Assembly: GCA_025531455.1 (NCBI GenBank)
Contig: JAMYHL010000029.1
Coordinates: 372,001-436,000 of the forward strand
Source: Apiotrichum sp. Y4204
Taxonomy: Eukaryota > Basidiomycota > Tremellomycetes > Trichosporonales > Trichosporonaceae
Direction of reading: 5' to 3'
Length of the DNA stretch: 64,000 nt
Positions within the stretch are counted from its first letter, which is position 1, and the number at the start of each line of letters is the position of its first letter. Below the pieces are notes generated by a model that worked only from the letters and a program-made list of their open reading frames with translations, was not told the origin of the DNA and did not search any database. Position numbers and translations under genes: made by a program. Below, piece after piece: positions 55,088 to 64,000 of the stretch.

Positions 55088-55916
55088 ATGTTGTATGTCA
55101 CCGCACTCCTGACCGTGCTGACTCCAGTGCTGCAGCGTCCATTCCCGGATCGAGGCAGGGATGCTTCAAGTGAGTCGCGCCGGAGACAGAGCGTAGTGCA
55201 TCGCTGACGACAGGTGTGGTAACTGTGAGCGTCCGACTGATTGATACGACCACCAAGCCTTCCTCGCGAAATTGCTCACACACAGTGGGCCACATTGCCG
55301 AGAACTGCCAGTCGCCAGCGCGTCTGTGCTACAACTGCCGCGCGGCCGGACACGAGTCGACAAACTGCCCCCAACCGCGGACCGCGGACGGCAAGCAGTG
55401 CTACGCGTGCGGCGGCGTAGGCCACGTCAAGGCCGACTGCCCCTCCCTGCGCACCGCGATGGGCGGACCGGGCTTTGGCGGCGGCGCGTTCCAGAAGTGC
55501 TACCAGTGCGGACGGCCAGGCCACATTGCGCGCATGTGCCCGTCGGGACGCGCTCCGCGCGGCGCATTCGCCCCCGGCGGCGGAATGGGCCGCATTCGCG
55601 CCAACCCGGACGGCACCCCGGTCAAGTGCTAGTGAGTCACACGAGCGCGAGCTTTCACATAGCGATCCTTTACCTCTGCATGGCTCAATGTTAACCCCCA
55701 GCCGGTGCAACGGAGACAACCACCTCGCACGCGACTGCCTCGCGCCGCGCGACGACTCTGCGAAGAAGTGCTACAAGTGCAGCGAGACGGGACACATTGC
55801 GCGGTGAGTGAGGTTGCGGCTGCAGTATGGTGTGGTACCAGCCATTGACCCTCTCCCGATCTCTGCTGACAACCAGCGACTGCCCCGCAAACGCAGACAC
55901 GCTGCCCACCGAGTGA
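55088..55916 (+). CDS. GIS2: CCHC zinc-knuckle RNA-binding protein (Gis2/CNBP)
   Basis: Six exons: 55088-55092 (5 nt, ATGTT), 55128-55169, 55214-55224 (11 nt), 55286-55631, 55702-55803 and 55877-55916, 181 aa. Gis2 binds mRNA and translating ribosomes and associates with stress granules. The protein starts MFAAASIPGSRQGCFK and has six CCHC knuckles: CFKCGNLGHIAENC, CYNCRAAGHESTNC, CYACGGVGHVKADC, CYQCGRPGHIARMC, CYRCNGDNHLARDC and CYKCSETGHIARDC. A Gly/Arg-rich RGG-like loop lies between knuckles 4 and 5. The first knuckle is built from three exons, including the 11-nt one. All introns are GT-AG with 35-73 nt, and the joined sequence matches tremellomycete Gis2 closely. The usual ORF view begins too late and ends too early. 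Confidence 0.92.
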
Positions 55917-56596
55917 TCGTAGCCTGACTTATCATGAATATTGGGTTTGGGGTTCTGCCGGCTCAGGGGATGTGATGGGAGTGAGCGGGATGTGAACGAG
56001 TGCGCGAGCGAGTGGAGAGGTGCAGGGCAGGCAGCGAGGAGCAGGGGCGCAGGCAGGCCGCAACGCCGAGGCAACCTGGAGGCAACGCCGAGCAGCAAGT
56101 CCAAGTCCAGCAAGACCGCCCAACAACGAGCTCTCGTTGTCGAGCTCGCGCTATCAGTGACGGGACCCGGAAAGCGCGTACATCCGTCCATCGCCCGGAT
56201 AGGTGCAGCGATACCCGCCCACCAGCGCCTAATCCAGCTTGGCACGACCTGTTCTCGTTCACATTTCGATGCACTCAATCTGCTCACCTCACTTGAATCA
56301 ATCAATGCACGACTCATGCTCAACACGCACAGCACGCCATGCAAACGATGCACTTTCGTCTGCACCCACAATATCCATATCCGTTTCATGGGGCGGTGAG
56401 GCGGGTATACCCGCCCCGGCGCCGGAGTTGGCCGGAATTTTCTGCGGGCACATTGGTCGACTCGGATCGTCCTCTCGGGATCTGGAAACTCAAGTCTTTG
56501 GCACCCATCTTTATCGGATCCATATCTCGGGCCAGTCGTGCAGGCCATGGTCATGATCAGGCATTGCATTCCACTACATACTTATCTCCGGGTCAG
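55917..56596. other. Convergent 3' region GIS2 / BBC1
   Basis: No gene is supported in 680 bp between facing stop codons. Confidence 0.5.
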
Positions 56597-59500
56597 CTAG
56601 ATACCGACGCGGTACACCTGTGGTCAGCGCTGTTTTGTTGTTCATTCATGTACTCACCACCACACGGCCGCTCTTGAGGTCGTCGAGGCGGTAGCTGACC
56701 TCGTCCGGCGTCCCGCGCTCGACCTGGAGCACGCGGAGCTTCTTCTTTTTCTGGTCAATCTCGCCGATAATACCCACCAAGGGGTCCTGCACGCTGCCCA
56801 CTTGCTGCGAGTAGCCGTGCAGCCCCTTCTTGCCCTTGAGGCGCGCGTCGTGGAACGCCGCGAGGTCGCCGGGTCGCGGCTCGTCGAGACGCTTGAGCAC
56901 GCTCGGCCCCTCCTGCTCATACACCACCTGGCCCCACTCGCCGCCTTCGGGAAGCGGGAGGCGCGCCTGGTCGAACACGACGCGCATAAAGCCCATGGGT
57001 GATCCGTCACCATAATATCCACGCTTGCCCTGGTCAAAGACGCCGCGGGCAGCACGCGTCAGACTCGAGCCGTAGTTGGCAGAGGCCGCCTGCAGCTCAG
57101 CGTAGCCTGGCGGCGCGCGAGCTGGGGCATTGGCAAACTGGGACGGTGTCGGCTGTGTCGGAGGTGCAGCCGTAGCAGCGGCGGCAGCTGCAGCGGGAGA
57201 GGGAGCGTGCGGTGGGGCCTGGGGAGGCGCATGGGCGGGTGCGGGAGGAACCGCAGGCGCAGCGTCAGATGGCAGGGAGGGGAGCGTCTGCTGCCTGCGC
57301 GGCGAGGTCTCCGGGTGCGGCGCAGAGGGTACGGGCGGGGGCACGTCGTCCGCCTGGCTCGATTGGCGAGACTGGCGCGAGTGCATGCGCTGCATCATGG
57401 ACTCGTCGTGCTCCTCTCCCGGCGGGGGAGGGACAGCGCGGTGGGGGTGCGGCGGGCTCCTGCTCCGGGTGGCGAGCAGCGCTGGCGGGACCGGTGGCGA
57501 GCGGGCAGGCGGCGAGTGCGAGGTCACAGGGTGAACGCGCGGAGGCGGCGGGGGAGGGGCGTCCTCCTCTTCCTCACACTCTTCCTCCTCTGGCGGGGGA
57601 GGAGGTGCGCTGCGGGGAGCCGGTACCGGTACCGACGATGTTGGCACCGGTGGACGGGTAGCTCGAGGCGGGGGCGGCGGGGCATCCTCTTCCTCCTTCT
57701 CTGGCTCCGGCTCGTCCGCCTGTTCGTCGGCCTTGGGTTCGTTATCCTCGTAGTGCTCGTACTGGTGCGTATCGGGTTGCCTCTCCGGCTCGGCGGCCGG
57801 CTCGGGGTGGGCCTCCTCTTCGGGCTCGTCCTTGGGTATCTGCGGGGCACCGAACGGACCAAATCCGAGAGCGCCGCCGGCACGCAGGCGGGCCAGAGTC
57901 GCCCTGCGGCGAGCAGCCTCCTGCTCCGGCGTCTCCTCTTCATTGTCGTCAGCAGGGGCTGAAGAAGGAGCAGCCGGAGCGGCAGCAGCGGCGGCGGGGC
58001 CGGGGGCAGGAGCGGCAGCAGCGGGAGCAGCAGCCGCACGCGGGGGAGGCGGCGGGGCATCGTCATCACCGCCCATCTCCTCCGGCTCGTCGGTCGGCGA
58101 TACTGTCTCAGCCACCAGAGCCTGAGTGGTGGGCGCCTCAGGCGAGCGCGGCTCCTCTGATTGAGTGGAGCGCTTGTGCACCGGCGGAGGCATGCCGAAC
58201 TTGATGCCGCCGAGCTTGGCCATGCGTGCGGCGATGCCAGAGCGGTGCGCCGCCTCCTCCGAGGCCGGCTCGTCGTTCGCTGGGAGGGAGGCTTCGCGGG
58301 TGGTGGAGCGGCTCGGGTGGCTTGTTCCAGAGCCGGCACGTGGAGGTGGGGGAGGCGCGGTCTCCTCGTCCGGGGACATGCTGGTTTGGCGCGGAGGCGG
58401 AGAAGTGTGCAGCGACGAGGCAGCAACGTGAGGGCGAGGCGGGGGCTCAACAGACGCGGCCTCGAGGTCCTCTACGTCAGGGAAGGGCGGTGCAGGACCC
58501 GAGGCGCGCGACGCGAGCTGAGGACGGCCAGAGGTGGGGTCGGCAGCCGAGTCGGAGAGGTTAACATGGGCCGCTTGCTCCGGGGACGGCTCAGTAGGAG
58601 GGCCAGGAGGGGGTGCCGCAGGCGCCTGCGATGTGGCTGTCGACGAAGCAGCAGCTGCCGCAGCCATCTGGCCAGCGCCGGGGACAGGACGGGGACCGCC
58701 CGGGGCGCGGCGGATGCTGCCCTGCGACGCGAGGCCCTGCGAGCGCGGACCCATCGTACCCGGCACGGGCGGGCGGGTCGGAGGCGGGGGAGGGGCCTCT
58801 TCATCCTCATCCTGGGGCGGGAGGGACCGCTGCGGGGTGGGAATGGGGTTGGTCCGCGGGGCGACTGGTGACGACGGGGCGGATGGCGAGGACGACATGC
58901 TGGGTGTGCGCGACGGGGGACGCGGGCCAGCAGGCGACGATGGGACGGGGCCACGGGTAGTGGTTGCGGGACCCTGCTGGGTGGCGGCGCGGGGCGGGGG
59001 CGGAGGTGCGTCGTCCTGTTCGGCCTGATGCAGGGACTCGGAGGCTGCATCACCCTCATCGACAAGGGCGCCAGCCGGTGGAGGAGGGGGTACGCCGCGG
59101 GGCGGAGGGGGAGGTGCGTCATCTCCGACGGGCGGAGGAGGCATAGCGCGCGGCGGGGGAGGAGGTGCGCCTTCTCCAGTAGGCGGAGGGGCCACGGCGC
59201 GAGGAGGACGCGGAGGCGCGTCGTCCGGTGCGGGCGGCGGGGGCACGGCACGAGGCGGGGGTGGGGGAGCGTCGCCGCCGCCAACCGCGGCTAGAGCGGC
59301 AGCCGGCGCTTGAGCCGGAGGGGTCGGCACGCTGTCGGGAAACGCGGTTGCGCCTGGGGGTTGCTCGGCATCGACGAGCTCGTTCTCGGACTGCGGCGGG
59401 GCGTCTGTACGCCCACCGACAGGCACAGACGGGGCAGGCGGGACGGGCGGGGCGTCCCAGTCGTCGTCGTCGTCCTCCTCCTCCTCGTCATCCGAGTCCG

Positions 59501-62224
59501 GGGCGCGCCTGGGCGGCGGCGGCACTTTGTGCTCGCGGCTGCCTGTAGGGCTGAGGGCCATACCGGCGGCAAGGGCGCCCGCGGCGCCAAACGTGCCGGC
59601 ACCAGCGGCCTCGGCGTGGTGGCGGAACTCCTTGTCCTCCTCTGTCTCCGGGAGCGGATCCTCGCTCGAGGGGAACTGCGGAGGTGGCTCTATCGTACCG
59701 TCAGGAAGGACGCGTTCCATTGGCGACATGGGCCTAGTGTCCTTGGCGTCCTTGGCAGGAGTCGGGTGCGTGTCAATCGGGGGCGGCGGAGGAGGTGACT
59801 GTGCGACGGTGGGAGGGTCATCGGGATGTGTAGCGGAGGACGCGGGCTTCTGGGCCTCCTCGTGGCTGCGCGAGGGCTTCAGCGCAATGCCGGCGGCGAC
59901 GGCACCGGCGGCGCCAAGCGCGCCAGCACCTGCAGCTTCGGCGTGATGGCGGAAATTCGTCTGCTCCTCGGTCTCGGGCAGCGGGTCCTCGCTGGATGGG
60001 AACTGCGGCGGGGGCTCTATCGTGCCATCGGGCAGGACACGCTCCATGGACGACAGCGGCTCAGTTGGTTTGACGTCGTCGTGGGGCGCTGATGCAGCTG
60101 CACCGGTAGGCTCAATTGGAGCCTCCGTGACTGCCTCCGGCGCGACTGGGCTGTCCGTCTCTGTCTCAGGCTTCGGCCCGTCGGAAGCGGCAGCTTCCGA
60201 GGCAGGAGCAGCCGGGGCTGGAGCCGCACGGCGTCGGGGGCCAGCGGTGCGACGCGGGACGGCAGGCATCTTGACCGACGTGGGGGGTGTGGAGGTGCCA
60301 CCGGATTCCGGAACCGCAGGAGCGGCGGGCGCGACCTCTTCCTGAGATGGCTCCTCGCCCGTAGCTGCCTGCTTCGCCGGCTCTTCCCCGCCATCATGCG
60401 CCTCGACCTCCTCCTCAGTCTTTTTGCGTGCGGGCGGCGCACCCATGCCCATCGGCATCATGCCCATGGGGCCACGTGCGCCGAGCTTGGCCATACGGGC
60501 AGCGATGGCGGCGCGGCGCGTCTTCTCCTCCTCATCTTCGTCCTCCTCGGCGGCCGGCTCATCCTCGGCTTCAGCCTGCATGGCGGAGCGAATCTCCCTC
60601 GCGGCAGCGTCTCCGCCCGTGTTGTGTGCGCCATCATCCTCCTCGGCTTCAGGCTCGGGGGCAGGGGCCGGGGCCGGCGGACGCGTCCACACCTTCCCGG
60701 TCGGCTTGGGCTTCGGCGGGGGCGGGGCAGCAGGCGCGCCGAACGCGCCTCCAGCCGCGAGTGCCGCCATGCGCTCCTTGAGCGAGCCACCCCGGGCTGC
60801 GGTCGACGCAGCGTCTGCGGCTGACATGCCAGCGCCCTCTTCACGCTGTGGGGAGGGATCGGAGGCCGCCGGGCGAGAGGGGGCAACTGTGGGGGCTGGG
60901 ACGGGCGTTTCCGGAACCGGTTCGGGCTCGCCGCGCGCAGCGCGCTCGGCGGCGTCCTTGGCCTCCTGCTCTTGGCGGAGCTTTTGGCGTTGGCTCCAAG
61001 TCAGGCCCGGGGAAGGCTTGGGCTTGAGGGGCGGCGGCGGGGCGACCTTCTTCTGGGCGGCGTTGAAGAACGCCAGGCGCTCCTTCATCGACATGGGCGT
61101 GCCGTCCTCGTTGATGGGGAGGTCCCGGTCCTTGGGCGGCGAGGACGGGCTGGTGGGCTTCGTGGGGGACAAAGACGGGGGTTTGATGGGAGACGTGGGC
61201 GACTTGGTGGGTGACTTGATAGGTGACGCGGGTGCCGCAGGCGCGGCAGGGGGGATAGTAATGGGCGCCGCGGCGGGCGGCGGGGGTGGAGCAGCGGCCT
61301 CCGCGGGCTCGGCCTCGGCGCGCGCTGGCACGGGCGCGGGTGTGGGCTCGGTTGCGGGCGCGGGCTCAGAGGCAGGTGCAGGCTCAGGAGCACTCTCCGG
61401 CTCGGCGGCACGCTCAGTTTCGGCAGGGGCTGCCCCTGTCTCCGCCTGAGTAGCAGCGGGAACAGCGGCGAGCGCAGCAGGTGCGGCAGACGCCGCAGGC
61501 GGGGCAGGTGTGGGCTCCGGCTCCGTGGTAGCCGCCTCGGCATCGGGCGCAGCGCCGAGGGCGGCAATCTCGTCGGCGTCCTCGATAGGAGTCACAAAGT
61601 CCTGCGCGTTAGGAACCGCTGGAGACCTCAAGATGTCAGCGTACCTTTGGGAACCCGCCGTTCCGCGAGCCGTCGAGGCTGGCGCCGAAGAGCCAGTCCT
61701 CGTCCTCGTCCGACTGGCCCGTCACGCGGATGCTGCGGTCAGTGCTGTGCGTAGGATACGGGGATAGGTAGCGAGCGGGGTGGAGAGGTGCTTGGCTTAG
61801 CTCCGCAGCGTATGGTCCACGGGAGCGCACGGATCAGGCTGCTCTGTTTCTGTTTCGTCGTCTGGCTCGACTGGGCCATTCGAAACAAAAGGAGCCAGGC
61901 GAGGCAGCGAAGGCAGCGGACCCAGCCGTCGCCATTCCCGCCATCGCGGTCGCCGTCACCCCTCCACCGCCATCACCCCGCTCCCTAGTCTAGTACCCAC
62001 ACCTCATTCTTGGCGAACGCGAGGTCAGTCGCATGCGGCGACTTGTACTTGAGTCTGAAGTCAGCGTGATTCAATGAAGCCGCTATGAATCGGATGGCAC
62101 CGCGATACATTGCACACAGTCCACGATGCGATCCGCCCGTCGGCATCGCTTGTGGCTCGCTGCCGATGTCCCTGGCGCTACCTCTCTTCACTTACATGGT
62201 ACGTGCGAAGAACGGGTAGGACAT
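56597..62224 (-). CDS. BBC1: SH3-domain actin-patch regulator Bbc1
   Basis: Five exons: 62196-62224, 62001-62054, 61645-61732, 56658-61601 and a 21-nt last exon 56597-56617, about 1711 aa. Bbc1 sits at endocytic actin patches, binds the WASP homologue and myosin-I, and restrains Arp2/3 activation. The SH3 domain (residues ~4-60) is spread over exons 1-4: FARTILKYKSPHATDLAFAK, then DEDWLFGASLDG and GGFPKDFVTP. The middle is ~1450 residues of Pro-rich sequence with dozens of APPPPPRA-type SH3/profilin ligands and several IAARMAKLG-like helices. The C terminus (about 1560-1711; GVFDQGKRGYYGDG, FMRVVFDQARLPLPEGGEWG, LVGIIGEIDQKKKKLRVLQV) is the conserved Bbc1/Aim3 domain and ends VVVYRVGI. Start and end both depend on short exons. 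Confidence 0.88.
59545..60060. repeat. Internal duplication in BBC1
   Basis: Two ~63-residue units in the same frame (about 59868-60060 and 59545-59732) share MERVLPDGTIEPPPQFPSSE, DPLPETEE and FRHHAEAAGAG nearly unchanged. Between them is a shorter diverged spacer. This is a tandem segmental duplication within the Pro-rich region. Confidence 0.8.
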
Positions 62225-62848
62225 GGTGTCCGTCCGTGTATGGGGGTATAGGGAGCGATTGCGAGTTATAGGAGTAGCGATGGGGGTGATGGTGATGGGG
62301 ATGGAGGGGTCGTTGGTCGTGACGGATGTGGGGGATGTGTGGATGAGAGTGGGGCCGCAGCGTTGCATACAGACACAATACACAGGGTGTGCTCTGTGTG
62401 TGGCAGTGCTCTCCCCTCCGACACGGGAGATCCAGAGCGCAGTGACGTAACTTCCAGAGCAACCTTTCAAGCACTACAGCACTGCACAGTTCCCCGTCGT
62501 CATGCATGCCGTGTACGACTCCCCTTCTGTAGCACGCAACACAATGTTGCTCGTCGAGCACAATGCACTGCGCTTGAGCCAATCTGAGATCTGGCGGCAA
62601 TGCATGGAGGTGCACGTGTAATGCACGAGTTACCCAAATATTCCTCAGTGTACCTCGAGCTCACCACCATAAGACCAGGCGGCGCTATCACCTAACGCAT
62701 GCCCCGTACCATGCCATTATCCCAGTCCCGACTATGCCCCTTCTCCCCGCTCTCCGCTCGGTACTATATGACAACAAGTTCATGACAATAGTAGTAGTGG
62801 CGCGTCTATACTACCAAAACTAACCCTAGTAACACCCCATCCCCTCAA
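62225..62848. other. BBC1 promoter region / 3' flank of CTI6-like gene
   Basis: These 624 bp between two leftward genes hold no gene. GT-rich patches (GGATGTGGGGGATGTGTGG-like, about 62322-62345) lie within 130 bp of the BBC1 start. Confidence 0.5.
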
Positions 62849-64000
62849 CTACATGTACACTGTGACGCGGTACGGCGGGTCGGTCGGCTTATTCTTGATA
62901 ATGATTGGAGGCGTCGGGGAGCGCGACGGCGCCTCGGCCTCGACTGCGGCCTCGGGAGTGTGCTTGGATGTCTCGGCAACAGGAGCAACAGGCGTTTCGG
63001 GCACCTCGGGGGCCGGCGTCACTTCCGGCTTCACTTCCACCTCGGAGACGACAGAAATGGCTGGCGGCTCAGAGGCCGTCGCGGAGACTTCACCGGAGGC
63101 GGGACGCGCTTCGGGGTCAATGTCCATCGGCTCGGAATCATCATTGGGAGGCGCCTCCGCCTCGATGGCCGGCTGTGCTTCAGGTTCCTGCTCGGCGGGT
63201 TCAGATTCCCGGCTGGCGGGCACAACCTCCTCTGCCAGCTCCTCAACCACAACCTCCGCTTCCGGCTCGGGCTCGACAGAAGACTCTACGAGCTCAGGTT
63301 CGGGCTCAGGTGGTGGCGGGGCAACAAAGCTCAAGGAGTCAAAGTCACCCGTCTGGAATGCCTCCTGGAACGCAATGAGATCGCGGGTAAGTTCGTCCAA
63401 GAGCTGGGATGATGTCGGCGGGGGAGGGCCAGACGGCTCCCGTTCCGGCTCGGCGTCCCTCATCTCCGTATCTCCATCCAATTCAGCGGATCGGGACGAC
63501 TTGCGGCTTGCGGAGATGCCGTTCAGCTCGTCTTCCAGTGGCGGTAGCCGCGGTCGCGGAGCCAGCTCGTCCGGAATCTTGATCAAGCGCGCGCGCTCGA
63601 GTCGCCGCGTCTCGTCGAGCTGCACGCGTCCAACATACTCTAGCATGTTGCGCACCCGCTTGCGCATTTCACCAGTGGTGGTGCGCTTGATCGGGTATCG
63701 TACCCGCGTCGGGGGCTCACGGTGGTTGACCGCCTCGCCGTCGGTGCCACGCAATGGCTTGTCCTCTGGCATGACCAGCCTGCCGTCCTCGGTCTTCTCG
63801 TCGCTAAACGGCCCATATGTTTGACTCAGGAAATGGTTACGGGGTAGAAACTGGAGCGATCGGGGAGTGGGGACAACCAGGGGCTCCGGATTAGGAGTGG
63901 GGAGTAGATCGTGGAAGGGCGAGAGATGATCGGGAAGATACCAGTTGAGGTTGTAGATGGACACGGGCGTGTACGGTGCCGCTGCAAGATTGTTTGCAAT
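62849..64000 (-). CDS. CTI6: Probable Cti6-like PHD-protein C terminus (5' part outside window)
   Basis: One open frame of 383 residues enters from the right edge and stops at 62849; the true start is beyond the window. (The GTG at 63964-63962 is an internal codon, not a start.) Visible blocks are IANNLAAAPYTPVSIYNLNW, then TRVRYPIKRTTTGEMRKRVR with NMLEYVGRVQLDETRRLERA, followed by an acidic, Glu/Pro-rich tail. The MRKRVRNMLEYVGRVQLDE segment resembles the C-terminal helix of fungal Cti6, the PHD-finger subunit of the Rpd3L histone deacetylase, where the pattern is MRRRVxAILEFISRTQ. The PHD finger itself would lie outside, so the call is moderate. Confidence 0.5.
   Translation of the reverse strand: MANNLAAAPYTPVSIYNLNWYLPDHLSPFHDLLPTPNPEPLVVPTPRSLQFLPRNHFLSQTYGPFSDEKTEDGRLVMPEDKPLRGTDGEAVNHREPPTRVRYPIKRTTTGEMRKRVRNMLEYVGRVQLDETRRLERARLIKIPDELAPRPRLPPLEDELNGISASRKSSRSAELDGDTEMRDAEPEREPSGPPPPTSSQLLDELTRDLIAFQEAFQTGDFDSLSFVAPPPPEPEPELVESSVEPEPEAEVVVEELAEEVVPASRESEPAEQEPEAQPAIEAEAPPNDDSEPMDIDPEARPASGEVSATASEPPAISVVSEVEVKPEVTPAPEVPETPVAPVAETSKHTPEAAVEAEAPSRSPTPPIIIKNKPTDPPYRVTVYM

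Noticed and set aside
62849..63964. Gene start at 63964
   Set aside because: The codon there is GTG, and the frame is open beyond it to the window edge; the protein continues upstream outside the window.

Overview
This window is nuclear DNA from a GC-rich, intron-dense fungus, most likely a basidiomycete yeast of the Tremellomycetes (Cryptococcus/Trichosporon-like). The evidence is the many short introns (32-80 nt is common) with GTGAGT/GTACGT donors and CTGAC or CTAAC branch points just before CAG, the pyrimidine-rich leaders, the compact divergent and convergent gene pairs, and protein sequences that read like tremellomycete orthologues (Gis2, Erv1, Gbeta, Cue2). The species-level guess is inference. 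I see no rRNA, tRNA, CRISPR array, transposon or viral gene.

Layout. 1-6.7 kb: a CYP53-type P450 (cut by the left edge) and a large kelch/one-TM surface protein, both on the minus strand. 8.5-9.2 kb: ribosomal protein eL18. 11.1-18.2 kb: a SAP-domain mitochondrial protein (AIM34-like), cis-prenyltransferase (RER2), sulfhydryl oxidase ERV1, epsilon-COP (SEC28) and the rRNA-processing factor EBP2. 18.8-22.7 kb: RPB2. 24.3-30.9 kb: NEM1 phosphatase, a Cue2-type CUE/SMR nuclease and bystin ENP1. 31.6-42.8 kb: an Atos-like protein, five-exon CBP4, 6-phosphogluconolactonase, mitochondrial AsnRS, the ZNG1 metallochaperone GTPase and G-protein beta subunit. 42.8-55.1 kb is gene-poor, with one GPI-anchored wall protein. 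55.1-64 kb: zinc-knuckle protein GIS2, the actin-patch SH3 protein BBC1 and the 3' part of a probable CTI6 (Rpd3L PHD protein).

How the genes relate. Most are single-copy housekeeping genes. Ribosome and translation functions recur (eL18, EBP2, ENP1, the no-go-decay nuclease CUE2, GIS2, mitochondrial AsnRS), as do mitochondrial assembly functions (ERV1, CBP4, AIM34-like). Several are arranged head-to-head around short shared promoters: AIM34/RER2, EBP2/RPB2, CUE2/ENP1 and AsnRS/ZNG1. I found no dedicated new multi-gene system. The most unusual features are the many micro-exons (5, 10, 11, 12, 12, 21, 23, 23 and 27 nt), which hide start codons and C termini, and the 12-kb gene-poor stretch.

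All exon joins below were assembled by hand from splice signals, reading frame and similarity to remembered families. No transcript data or database search was used.
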